Shown here: positions 1-7,541 of the stretch, piece by piece
How positions within the stretch are numbered: position 1 is the first letter of the stretch
Layout: each line of letters opens with the position of its first letter
Assembly (NCBI GenBank): GCA_015067005.1
Contig: SVNH01000003.1
Location: 124,001-188,000 of the forward strand
Length of the DNA stretch: 64,000 nucleotides
Direction of reading: 5' to 3'
DNA from: Ruminococcus flavefaciens
GTDB lineage: Bacteria > Bacillota > Clostridia > Oscillospirales > Ruminococcaceae
Notes under the pieces: model-generated
Seen by the model: the letters and a program-made list of their open reading frames with translations, nothing else
Database searches by the model: none
Told to the model about the DNA's origin: nothing
Translations under genes and position numbers: made by a program

Positions 1-581
1 CCTTCGAGGTAATATGAAGCCTCCATATCAGCAACATTGAGTGCAAGAGCCAGCGGATACATTTCCAGCGCCTTTCCAATGACGTTCTTGTCCTCGATTC
101 CTGAGAATCCCATATGATAACGGATAGCGAATGCCTCTTCGCGTGTAAGCCTGTCATCTCCATAGAAAAAACCGGAAAGGATATATACTGATTTCTCGCC
201 GTGCCCATACGGCAGAGTATCATTTATCGTATAATATGGTACCTTTTCCCATACGCCTTCATCGTTCTTCTTATTGCGGTAATCCACAGTGTAGAAATTG
301 ATCTTGCAGACATCATGCAGAAGAGCAACGATAGCAATAGTCTCTTCCGAGTAGTCCATGCCGTAAAGCTCCTTTGTGCGCGGACGCGAAAGGTAGTCTT
401 TAAGACAATGATAGACATTCAGGCTATGCTGAACAAGTCCTCCCTCATACGATCCATGAAAGCGGGTACTGCTCGGGGCGGTAAAGAAGTCGCTTTTTTT
501 CAGGTATTCGAGAAGTTTATCAGCACCGCCGCGCTTGATATTCTCAGTATAAATAGATATAAATTCTTCCTTCGGAGTCAT
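1..581 (-). CDS. HD-domain hydrolase, N-terminal part (runs off window)
   Basis: The reading frame starts at an ATG at 579-581 behind AGGTGT and stays open to the window edge, so about 193 residues of the N-terminus are seen and the C-terminus is missing. The protein has HGSYEGGLVQHSLNVY near residue 45 and LLHDVCKINFY near residue 90, the H...HD pattern of the HD metal-dependent phosphohydrolase superfamily, which often acts on nucleotides or nucleic acids. A further histidine, in IRYHMG, lies near residue 160. No signal peptide or membrane segment is visible. It stands alone on the minus strand, about 75 bp downstream of the membrane glycosyltransferase gene. The substrate cannot be named from the sequence. 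Confidence 0.75.
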   Translation of the reverse strand, partial: MTPKEEFISIYTENIKRGGADKLLEYLKKSDFFTAPSSTRFHGSYEGGLVQHSLNVYHCLKDYLSRPRTKELYGMDYSEETIAIVALLHDVCKINFYTVDYRNKKNDEGVWEKVPYYTINDTLPYGHGEKSVYILSGFFYGDDRLTREEAFAIRYHMGFSGIEDKNVIGKALEMYPLALALNVADMEASYYLE

Positions 582-655
582 ATTACACCTCAAAATTCAC
601 GTTAATTGTGTTCATAATAATTATATCACATACCGTTATTATATTCAATAGGTGA

Positions 656-2140
656 TTAAGATTTTATACTTTTTTCGTTAAATTCAAACAAAAAGTAATA
701 AAAATATTTGTCATAATAAGCAAGTTCCCCGCGGACTGCAAGCTCATATCCCGGAAACGAAAACTCAGTATCCGGCGATTCACTGCGTACTACAACATAA
801 TCAGCCTTGCCGCTGCGGATATAGTATTCCTGAGCTGCTTTCATTTCCGGTACATCCATGTTATTCAGGCAGAAATAGCGAAATTCCGGAACCTGTCCGG
901 CAGCAAGATAGAAGCCGCCGTCAATAAAGCCATAGTTCAGCAGACTTCCGCCACCTCTTGAAGCTATATATTCTGCAAACTGATACTGTGGGAGTTCTGC
1001 TTTGCTTTGTCCGAGCATATAGACATTCCGGCTGGTCTTAAAGCTGATTGCTGTACCTGCCAGCAGACTGAATACACTGCAAAAGACATACGCTCTGCGC
1101 GGCAGTGTCACACCTCGCTTATGGAAGCATTCTTCCGCAGCGCTTATCATTTCATCAGCTGCCTGCGGCAGAAATACAGCCATTGCAAGCGGATAATACT
1201 GGTAACTGCTGTGTCCTCCGAATACCGTCAATGACATTATTATCAGAGAAGCAACAAAATATGCCGCCAAGCGATACTTTTTACGAACGAGCATTATCAG
1301 TATGCCTATGCAGACAGTCCAGAATACCGCCCCCATGAATACTCGCGCAAAATTCAGACCATCCGTGATATGCCGGAACGAAAATCCATCACCGCTTCCA
1401 TATCGGAAAAGATTATCATAAAAGTAAACACTGAAAAGGTCGTCCAATGCACTGTTCAGAGCATAGTATAAAAACACCGGCACACTTACCGCAGCTGCTC
1501 CTATGATCCCAAGAGCATAATTCCTGAGCAGCATACCCTTTTTGCAGGTTACTGTCATTGCAGCGATCGCCGCCGCAAATATACCAAGAAACGTGAATTT
1601 TATCCACAGTACCGCCCCCGCAAGGGCTCCGAGCATAAGCCATTCCCTGCCTGATGCCGACTCTTTGCCGGTCACCGCCCGATGACCTGCCATGTAAGCC
1701 CACATAGTCAGCGGCAGACACAATTCCTCAGCGCTGTCGCCATGACAAAATGCCTGCGAAGCATAGACCATTACTGCAATGACAGGAATTCCCCAGATCC
1801 TGTATCTTCCGCAGCTTTTCCGGAAAAACAGTGCAGCTTCAAACAAAAACGCTGATGCCGCTGTTACCTCTATCAGCCATACGCCTAAAAAAGAATCCTC
1901 GCTTATCCACGCCGCCAAAGTGTGGATGAAATACAGAACAGGACCTTTCTGCTCATAAAGATCGCGGTAAGGCACTTTCCCATGAAGACTTCCCCTGCCA
2001 ATCGTGAGAAAAGTGTTAGCGTCTACCCAGTCATTCAAAGGGTAGAGCGGCGATGATTTCGAGCAGATAAGGAGTACAACTGCCGCCGTTATAACAGCAT
2101 ACAAAAACGTAATTATATCCGCGCTGGTCTTCCTTTTCAT
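656..2140 (-). CDS. Polytopic membrane glycosyltransferase, GT-C/PMT-like
   Basis: A 494-residue integral membrane protein with roughly ten hydrophobic segments. The first (about residues 9-27) is followed by an outside loop with VDANTFLTIGRG and KVPYRDLYEQKGP. An acidic residue in the first loop followed by (Y/F)RDxxxxKGP is typical of GT-C (ArnT/PMT-like) glycosyltransferases that use polyprenyl-phosphate sugars. The start is the ATG at 2138-2140 with GGAG eight bases upstream. It is monocistronic by position, with the HD-domain gene downstream and the Nudix fusion divergent. The likely role is transfer of a sugar to a cell-envelope polymer; donor and acceptor are unknown. The family call is fairly safe, the substrate is not. 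Confidence 0.7.
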   Translation of the reverse strand: MKRKTSADIITFLYAVITAAVVLLICSKSSPLYPLNDWVDANTFLTIGRGSLHGKVPYRDLYEQKGPVLYFIHTLAAWISEDSFLGVWLIEVTAASAFLFEAALFFRKSCGRYRIWGIPVIAVMVYASQAFCHGDSAEELCLPLTMWAYMAGHRAVTGKESASGREWLMLGALAGAVLWIKFTFLGIFAAAIAAMTVTCKKGMLLRNYALGIIGAAAVSVPVFLYYALNSALDDLFSVYFYDNLFRYGSGDGFSFRHITDGLNFARVFMGAVFWTVCIGILIMLVRKKYRLAAYFVASLIIMSLTVFGGHSSYQYYPLAMAVFLPQAADEMISAAEECFHKRGVTLPRRAYVFCSVFSLLAGTAISFKTSRNVYMLGQSKAELPQYQFAEYIASRGGGSLLNYGFIDGGFYLAAGQVPEFRYFCLNNMDVPEMKAAQEYYIRSGKADYVVVRSESPDTEFSFPGYELAVRGELAYYDKYFYYFLFEFNEKSIKS

Positions 2141-2322
2141 AAAAACTCCGTTAAAAAATTATCTATCTCTATCAATCATATCACATTTCATACTCTTTTT
2201 CAAGTCCTGAATCTTCATATTTCCACATTTTTCACTAATTCACGAAAAGATATTGACTTTTCCGCAGGAAAGGTATATAATTTACACTGTTGGATTTTAG
2301 AATCTGTTTTGGGAGTAAAAAT

Positions 2323-3114
2323 ATGAACATTTCTGAAATTTATCTTAACAAACTCTTTTCGCGTGAGGATATTTATAATGAAGTTGCCGAGAAGCTCGGC
2401 TGCCCGTCTGTCTGTGACCGTGATTCTCTTACAGGGGCAATTATGGAAATTTCTTCCCCTCAGGAATTCAGACTTTACGTCTCCGATGAAAAAATCGAAA
2501 ACGAAACTGTCGATGAGATAATCGAAGTTTTCAAGATCTGCGGGAAGAATAATCATTCTGTCAGCACCGAAGTCTATGTTGATGAGTTCCTTAACCTCAT
2601 TGACAGTCACTCAAGACTTACGCGCACCGCAAAGCCCCGCTCTCTCGTACACAGAGACGGAGACCTTCACCCTACTGTACATATCTGGCTCGTCAAGAGA
2701 CGTGATATGGGTATCTACGTGCTTCTCCAGAAACGCTCTCCGGAAAAGGATGTCAATCCGGACAGATATGACGTTTCTGCTGCCGGTCACGTTTCTCAGG
2801 GCGGAGAATTCCGTCATGCAGCCGTAAGAGAACTCAAGGAAGAACTCGGTATAGACATCACAGGCAATCAGCTTGAACTCATCGGGCTTCTCAACAACGT
2901 TACAAAATACGGTGACATCAACGATAACGAAATGAGCGCTATCTATCTCTGCCGTGAAAATATCGACACTGATAAGCTGACTCTTCAGTCCTCGGAAGTT
3001 TCCGAGGTCGTCTGGGCTGAGATCGACGAGCTTCTTTCTGTTATGAAATATAATGATTTCCCGAACTGTATTTCACTTGATGAACTTGCTATGATAAAAA
3101 AAGCGGTACTTTGA
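2323..3114 (+). CDS. Barstar-like domain fused to Nudix hydrolase
   Basis: I chose the ATG at 2323 because GGGAG lies seven bases upstream; an upstream TTG at 2290 has no ribosome site. The product is 263 residues. Residues about 1-78 (SREDIYNEVAEKLGCP, then SLTGAIMEISSP, then DEIIEVFKICGK) follow the order of features in barstar: a ...LGxP...nxxaLxd.lt.i..P... core and a closing helix. Residues about 90-260 form a Nudix domain close to the YfcD/isopentenyl-diphosphate-isomerase-like group, with SAAGHVSQGGEF and RELKEELGI. In the Nudix box the first Glu (Gx5E) is Gly with a Glu right after it. Nudix enzymes hydrolyse nucleoside-diphosphate-linked substrates; the real substrate is unknown. The barstar call is from pattern only and less sure than the Nudix call. 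Confidence 0.75.
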   Translation: MNISEIYLNKLFSREDIYNEVAEKLGCPSVCDRDSLTGAIMEISSPQEFRLYVSDEKIENETVDEIIEVFKICGKNNHSVSTEVYVDEFLNLIDSHSRLTRTAKPRSLVHRDGDLHPTVHIWLVKRRDMGIYVLLQKRSPEKDVNPDRYDVSAAGHVSQGGEFRHAAVRELKEELGIDITGNQLELIGLLNNVTKYGDINDNEMSAIYLCRENIDTDKLTLQSSEVSEVVWAEIDELLSVMKYNDFPNCISLDELAMIKKAVL

Positions 3115-3130
3115 TACCGCTTTTCTTTTT
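3101..3130. terminator. Bidirectional intrinsic terminator
   Basis: An 8-bp stem AAGCGGTA (3101-3108) pairs with TACCGCTT (3115-3122), followed by T-rich sequence on the plus side and preceded by an A-run that serves the minus strand. It overlaps the stop codon of the Nudix fusion and lies just past the end of the convergent Gly/Asn-rich gene. Confidence 0.8.
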
Positions 3131-3143
3131 ATGTATTTACTTA

Positions 3144-3959
3144 TTATTCATCTGAACCAGCAGCTTCTCCGCCGCCTTCAACAGGATTCTGTACCGGCTG
3201 TTCCGGAGTCTGTACCGGCTGTTCCGGAGCTGCGTTTCCGCCGCCGCTGTTGCCGTTGCCTGTCTCTCCGCCGTTATTGTTATTACCGGTTTCACCGCCG
3301 TTTGCAGCACCGCCGTTACCGGAAGCATTTCCGCCGCCGTTATTGCCATTGCCTGATTCACCGCCGTTATTGTTATAACCGGATTCACCGCCGTTTCCGG
3401 AAGCATTTCCGCCGCCGTTATTACCGTTGCCTGTTTCTCCGCCGTTATTGTTATAGCCGGTTTCACCGCCGTTTCCGTTTTCACCGTTTCCGGAAGCATT
3501 TCCGCTGCCGTTATTGTTGTTTACGCTGCTGTTAGGATCGTAGTAGCCTATGCCGCCCTGCTCCTCTTCAGCATTATAATTGCCGTTCTGATTGTAATCA
3601 TAGTCGCCTGTGTAATCTCCGGTGTTGATACGTCCTCCGGTATAGAAACCAGCTCCGGTAGTAATAGTTATAACATAGTCAACATGAGAGGTCGTAACTT
3701 TTGTAGTTGTAGCAGCCTTCGATGTACCCTTTGATACTTCAAGACCTTCACCAGCGATCGTTGTAACATCTGTACTTATAACGCTTCCTGAAACAGTCTC
3801 TCTTCCGTAGGTACTGCCAGCCTTATCATCGGGCGTTATCGGTGAAATAATAAAGAAGCAAAGTATAAGAAATGTCATCAGCACAAAACTTACACATGAT
3901 ATAAGCGTGATCTTAGTGGACTTTCTCAGGTTTACAAAAAACTCCCTGATAGTATTCAT
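3144..3959 (-). CDS. Membrane-anchored Gly/Asn-rich repeat protein
   Basis: About 271 residues. Residues 16-40 form one strongly hydrophobic segment (an uncleaved signal anchor), with a short positively charged inside tail (REFFVNLRKSTK). The outside part begins with a Ser/Thr-rich stretch and then becomes almost pure Gly and Asn, built on a 26-residue (78-bp) unit such as GGESGYNNNGGESGNGNNGG, ending in a Pro/Gln/Glu-rich tail. The start is ATG 3957-3959, though a TTG three bases upstream sits closer to the AGGAG site. Such low-complexity tails are usually wall-spanning or surface spacers; I see no enzyme domain. It is convergent with the Nudix fusion and shares its terminator. Confidence 0.6.
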   Translation of the reverse strand: MNTIREFFVNLRKSTKITLISCVSFVLMTFLILCFFIISPITPDDKAGSTYGRETVSGSVISTDVTTIAGEGLEVSKGTSKAATTTKVTTSHVDYVITITTGAGFYTGGRINTGDYTGDYDYNQNGNYNAEEEQGGIGYYDPNSSVNNNNGSGNASGNGENGNGGETGYNNNGGETGNGNNGGGNASGNGGESGYNNNGGESGNGNNGGGNASGNGGAANGGETGNNNNGGETGNGNSGGGNAAPEQPVQTPEQPVQNPVEGGGEAAGSDE

Positions 3960-4077
3960 CAATATGCACTCTCCTAAAGATAATATACACTTATTTTATT
4001 ACATATCGCTTCAAAAGTCAAGCAAATAGCGAAAAAATTTGCATATTCACCGTTTTTTGTCAATAATAACTAATTTT

Positions 4078-4851
4078 TCACACGCTGTCCTTTATCCGAC
4101 TTATAGCCCCTTTTTCAAGTCTTGAGACCTGCGCCTGTGATATTCCTATCTCCTTTGCGACCTCCATCTGAGTCTTTCCGCGCAGAAACCGGAGATAGAG
4201 TATATTACGCTCCCGCTCGCCGAGTTTGTTTATCGCATCACGGATAGTGAGTTCATCCATCACACTTTCAACGTCGTTGCGGTCGCTTATCTGATCCATT
4301 ATATATACAGTGTCATCCGAATCCGTATAGACCGGATCGTAAAGTGAAACAGGATCACTTATACTTTCAAGTGCAATAACTACGTCTTCACGCTTCTCGC
4401 CTATCTCATTCGCTATCTCCTCGATACGCGGCTCGCGCTGATACTCCACTGTTAGACGTTCCTTTGCCTGTATCGCCTTATATGCAAGATCCCTCATCGA
4501 TCGGCTGACCTTTACATGGCTGTAATCCCGTAGATGCCGCCGGAGCTCTCCGCTTATCATAGGCACACAATAGGTCGAGAAACGCACCTCCTTTGTCAGA
4601 TCAAAATTGTTTATAGCTTTTATAAGTCCTACTACTCCTATCTGAAACAGATCATCAATATCTTCGCCGCGTCCGGTGAACTTCTGTATAACGCTCAGGA
4701 CAAGTCTCAGATTGCCCTGAATAAGCTTGTCCTTTGCTTCCTTGCTGCCTGTCGCCTTTATCTCTTTCAAAAGTGCTATCTTCTCTGCCTCTTTCAAAAC
4801 CGTAAGCTCCGCTGTGTTTATCCCTGATATTACAACCTTATTGTACGCCAT
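4078..4851 (-). CDS. sigG: RNA polymerase sigma factor, forespore type SigG
   Basis: 257 residues, matching the 250-260 of SigG. The N-terminus AYNKVVISGINTAELTVL resembles the SigG-specific leader (NKVEICGVDTSKLPVL). Region 2 has GNLRLVLSVIQKFTGRGE, DDLFQIGVVGLIKAINNFDL and VRFSTYCVPMISGELRR. Region 4 ends in ERERNILYLRFLRGKTQMEVA and the helix-turn-helix SQAQVSRLEKGAI. I chose the ATG at 4849-4851 with a GGGGG site upstream. In spore formers SigG directs late forespore genes. The usual companions sigE and spoIIGA are not adjacent here, and the gene stands alone. Its presence implies a sporulation programme in the lineage; whether it is complete cannot be judged from this window. Confidence 0.88.
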   Translation of the reverse strand: MAYNKVVISGINTAELTVLKEAEKIALLKEIKATGSKEAKDKLIQGNLRLVLSVIQKFTGRGEDIDDLFQIGVVGLIKAINNFDLTKEVRFSTYCVPMISGELRRHLRDYSHVKVSRSMRDLAYKAIQAKERLTVEYQREPRIEEIANEIGEKREDVVIALESISDPVSLYDPVYTDSDDTVYIMDQISDRNDVESVMDELTIRDAINKLGERERNILYLRFLRGKTQMEVAKEIGISQAQVSRLEKGAISRIKDSV

Positions 4852-4950
4852 ATCTGCCCCCACTCCGCTTATGGCTGCGGTCCGCCATTGATTATATTCC
4901 TATTATCCCCTGTTTAAGAATATATAATCAGTGGAGAATTATGGAAAATT

Positions 4951-4984
4951 AAAAGCTGACTGGTATATCCAGTCAGCTTTTATC
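4951..4984. terminator. 13-bp perfect hairpin, terminator-like
   Basis: AAAAGCTGACTGG (4951-4963) pairs perfectly with 4969-4981 around a 5-base loop. The stem ends in A/T pairs, so either strand gives a short U-tract. It lies upstream of sigG and downstream of the original guaA neighbourhood, so it probably ended minus-strand transcripts from guaA before the integration described at 5171-10499. Confidence 0.6.
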
Positions 4985-5022
4985 TTCAATATTTGATAAA
5001 CGTTACACTATTGCGGTCCCAA

Positions 5023-5058
5023 AATCTCCTCGCTACTTCTGCCGCTGGCAGCGCTTCG
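5023..5058. repeat. 36-bp direct repeat, copy 1
   Basis: This stretch begins AATCTCCTCGCTACTTC and ends GGCAGCGCTTCG. It matches 5132-5167 at 35 of 36 positions. Both copies contain the internal inverted pair TGCC/GGCA. It lies in the 550-bp gene-free stretch between sigG and the element boundary. Apart from these repeats, the 4951 hairpin and the att-like site, I see nothing else in that stretch. Confidence 0.7.
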
Positions 5059-5131
5059 ACATTAGCGGAACCCACTTGCGGTGCCCGGAATCTCCGGTGC
5101 TTTCGCTTGGATATTCCGACCGCTGCGCAAT

Positions 5132-5167
5132 AATCTCCTCGCTGCTTCTGCCGCTGGCAGCGCTTCG
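5132..5167. repeat. 36-bp direct repeat, copy 2, inside a hairpin
   Basis: Second copy of the repeat at 5023-5058 (one base differs). It is nested in a larger inverted repeat: AATAATCTCC at 5129-5138 pairs with GGAGATTATT at 5167-5176. The right arm of that hairpin overlaps the left att-like core of the guaA element. Confidence 0.7.
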
Positions 5168-5170
5168 GAG

Positions 5171-5183
5171 ATTATTCCCACTC
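5171..5183. other. Putative att core, left (attL/attR-like)
   Basis: ATTATTCCCACTC, identical over 13 bases to the guaA 3' end at 10487-10499. This would be the far junction of the integrated element, with pre-integration sequence lying to its left. Confidence 0.55.
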
Positions 5184-5201
5184 CCCAGATTTCACCTTTG
5201 A

Positions 5202-5219
5202 CTAAACAAATTTGCTTAG
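5202..5219. promoter_or_regulatory. Palindromic operator-like site near element end
   Basis: CTAAACAAATTTGCTTAG is a near-perfect 18-bp palindrome (one mismatch). A close copy, CCAAACATTTTTGCTTAG, lies at 9547-9564, and half-sites occur at 9575, 9626 and 9650 in the element's divergent promoter region. The same protein (XRE regulator, excisionase or integrase arm domain) probably binds both ends. Confidence 0.5.
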
Positions 5220-5284
5220 GCGATTTGCGTTGTGGTATCTCAGTTATACATTTTGCTCTGTATCATAATGCCCTCTGATGCCCC

Positions 5285-5314
5285 GTTATCATTTTATTAG
5301 CGCCATGATAACAA
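5285..5314. repeat. Inverted TGTTATCA-like arm-site pair near left end
   Basis: GTTATCA (5285-5291) and TGATAACA (5306-5313) form a perfect 7-bp inverted repeat. The same octamer occurs twice as a direct repeat, 11 bp apart, at 10412-10430 beside the other att-like core. The pairing of such motifs at both ends suggests integrase arm-type sites. Confidence 0.4.
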
Positions 5315-5404
5315 AAACCAGCGACTTATAGGAGAATATGTGCCCGGTGGCTTGCTCCTTATTTGGTATTATAGCGCAGATTGGGGGAGTTGTCAAGTGC
5401 TTTT

Positions 5405-7411
5405 TCACACTAACGGTAATTCAAGAATCTCTTTTATTATTTCAAATAGCTCTATAAAAGAATCAAAATTGAAATTATCAAAAGGTGGTTCTTTATTAAG
5501 TATTCTCTGTGCAAACTCCATTTTGGGCAACGCTAAATTGACATCAGCATTATCAAAGTGAGTTATTCTTTCACCGGAAGTACCATCAATAATATTTATT
5601 TTATCTTTTCCACACTTCTCTTTTCGATCGCAGTTCAAGCAATGAATACTATTTATTCCTCTTTTATCAAATTCATTTCCCATAAATAATCTGCGGGATA
5701 TTCCTCCTATAGATACTTCTGTTTTTATTTCATCATCAGTATAGTAATGCTCAATGCTTATTAATGGTGTTTCTGTTCTGTGTTGTGGAATTGGCAATAG
5801 GATAGAATAAACATTATTTCCCCAATTCTTATATCTGTTAGTTGAGCTTTTAAGCTTTTTTGTTGCATTGGGTTCATCGTCGTCAGCAATAAAAATGATT
5901 TTTTGATTCCTTTTGATTTTCGATAAGCTCTCACATATTGTACAAAGTGTAGACCACCCCATTTCCATTTGAAGTGGAGAATCTTTGTATTTATCACCAG
6001 TAGGATCGTATTCATATAACTCAAAATCCATATCTGAAAAAAGTGATTCATTCTCTGACTTAAATGATAAAGCATTATATGCTGCTTTAATATGTCTCCA
6101 ATCAGTTGAACCTTCAGTTATGATTAGAGGCTTAGTATTAGTGGCGTCTTGTATAGTTTTTTGTACCTCTTTTTGATAGTGCTGAGTTTCCGTCATATAA
6201 TCAAAAGCTCGTTGGAATTCTGAAAATGATTCCGCTGTAATTTGAGTACCGGTTGGTAATTGATATATTTCAAAGCCATCATCATCAAATTCATTTTTCA
6301 TTCCTAATAAAAACAGTGGAGAATGAGTTGTAATAACAAATTGTACTTTAGGAAACAGCTTTATAAGTTTTGGCAACACCTCTTTCTGCATAGAACCGTG
6401 AAGATGAAGTTCAATTTCATCTATAATGACAATTCCTGTTATATTTTCAAGATGTATGCTATTATTGATTTCAAGTTTATCTGCATACTTAACTATCGTT
6501 GAAAACATATTAAATAAGGCTATTTCTCCTGTAGATAAAGCATCCAGCTGTGGAGTTATAAGCTCATTATTGCTAACTTTTTTGATATTGAACCTTGATC
6601 CGCTATTGTTTCGTACATTTAAATCGAAGTACACCTCTTGTTTCATAATCTGACTCATTATGCGTTCAATTTGCTTTCTACAATCACCTAAAGCAATATA
6701 ATTGTTTATATTGCCACTTGGAAAATGAGTTAAGTGAAAGCCTTCGCTATCATAATAAATATCTGCTCTTGAATCAACAATAAGATCTAAAAGCCATTGA
6801 AGATTAGTTGCAGTAACATTATTCACACTTATAGGATTGTCAAGAGTTCCATTATAATGAGGAGTTGTATAAGGATGTTCGTAATCTGATAAATCATAAT
6901 ACTTTTCGCCCATCCAGTTTGGCTTTTCATATCGATTCGGACCAAAATATGCAAAGACGCTCTCTGAGAAGGTCTTCTCTGCTTTTTCCTTTGTAATAGA
7001 TGTTAGTTTTACATTATCCTTATTTCCCCAAGAACCAAAAAACGGAGGTTGCTCACATTTTTCTTTAAATTCCTCAAAAGATAGTTTTCCGCACTTAAAA
7101 ATATAGTCTACGGAATCACTATACTGAATATATGAATATAAGTACTGGCTTCCAAATGTAATCTGTGTAGGACTAATAACTTTATAGTATTGATACGCAT
7201 TTCTAGCGTCTGATTTTCGTACATTAGTAAAAGCATTTCCCGCCATTTCATAAAAGGAGTCTACGATATTAGATAATAATGTTGATTTACCGCTTCCATT
7301 TTCACCAACTAGTATTATTGGTTTAGGGGATTCATCATCGTTGAAGGGCATATTGATAGACACTTCTTTAAGCGGACCAACATTTTTATAGACCATCTTT
7401 TTCAGATACAT
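5405..7411 (-). CDS. SMC/RecF-type ATPase fused to TOPRIM nuclease domain (OLD/PARIS-like)
   Basis: 668 residues from the ATG at 7409-7411 (AGGAGG seven bases upstream). Walker A is GENGSGKST near residue 37. An ABC-type signature LSTGEIALFN lies near residue 300 and Walker B VIIDEIELHLH near 335, followed by the H-loop region FVITTHSPLFLLG. The C-terminal third has PLIITEGSTDWRHIKAA and IIFIADDDEPN, the acidic signature of a TOPRIM nuclease, then ISIEHYYTDDE and a Cys cluster CLNCDRKEKC that may bind zinc. This layout is that of OLD-family and fused PARIS-like anti-phage nucleases. The gene is visibly more AT-rich than its neighbours, a sign of transfer. It has its own promoter (7491-7519). 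Defence is inference from family and context. Confidence 0.75.
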   Translation of the reverse strand: MYLKKMVYKNVGPLKEVSINMPFNDDESPKPIILVGENGSGKSTLLSNIVDSFYEMAGNAFTNVRKSDARNAYQYYKVISPTQITFGSQYLYSYIQYSDSVDYIFKCGKLSFEEFKEKCEQPPFFGSWGNKDNVKLTSITKEKAEKTFSESVFAYFGPNRYEKPNWMGEKYYDLSDYEHPYTTPHYNGTLDNPISVNNVTATNLQWLLDLIVDSRADIYYDSEGFHLTHFPSGNINNYIALGDCRKQIERIMSQIMKQEVYFDLNVRNNSGSRFNIKKVSNNELITPQLDALSTGEIALFNMFSTIVKYADKLEINNSIHLENITGIVIIDEIELHLHGSMQKEVLPKLIKLFPKVQFVITTHSPLFLLGMKNEFDDDGFEIYQLPTGTQITAESFSEFQRAFDYMTETQHYQKEVQKTIQDATNTKPLIITEGSTDWRHIKAAYNALSFKSENESLFSDMDFELYEYDPTGDKYKDSPLQMEMGWSTLCTICESLSKIKRNQKIIFIADDDEPNATKKLKSSTNRYKNWGNNVYSILLPIPQHRTETPLISIEHYYTDDEIKTEVSIGGISRRLFMGNEFDKRGINSIHCLNCDRKEKCGKDKINIIDGTSGERITHFDNADVNLALPKMEFAQRILNKEPPFDNFNFDSFIELFEIIKEILELPLV

Positions 7412-7452
7412 TTTAACTCCTCCTTGTGCTTTTGAATAACAAACAGGCAAAA

Positions 7453-7526
7453 AATTCCCCTGAAACAACACAGTTATCCAGTATATCTACATTATACCAC
7501 GATACCCGTATTATTTCAAGGGAATT
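7453..7526. promoter_or_regulatory. Inverted repeat flanking the ATPase-TOPRIM promoter
   Basis: AATTCCCCTGAAA (7453-7465) and TTTCAAGGGAATT (7514-7526) match as inverted repeats at 12 of 13 positions. One arm contains the -35 box and the other lies in the leader, so it could be an operator pair or a leader hairpin controlling the ATPase gene. Confidence 0.4.
7491..7519 (-). promoter_or_regulatory. Promoter of the ATPase-TOPRIM gene
   Basis: On the minus strand: TTGAAA (7519-7514), a 17-base spacer and TATAAT (7496-7491), about 80 bases before the ATG. It lies between the DUF262-HNH stop and the ATPase start, so the ATPase need not depend on the upstream integrase operon. Confidence 0.7.
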
Positions 7527-7541
7527 CGCCTATATATTCTA

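Noticed and set aside
3131..3535. Arg/Tyr/His-rich open frame opposite the Gly/Asn repeat gene
   Set aside because: It mirrors low-complexity coding DNA of the minus-strand gene, has no ribosome site and no recognisable fold.
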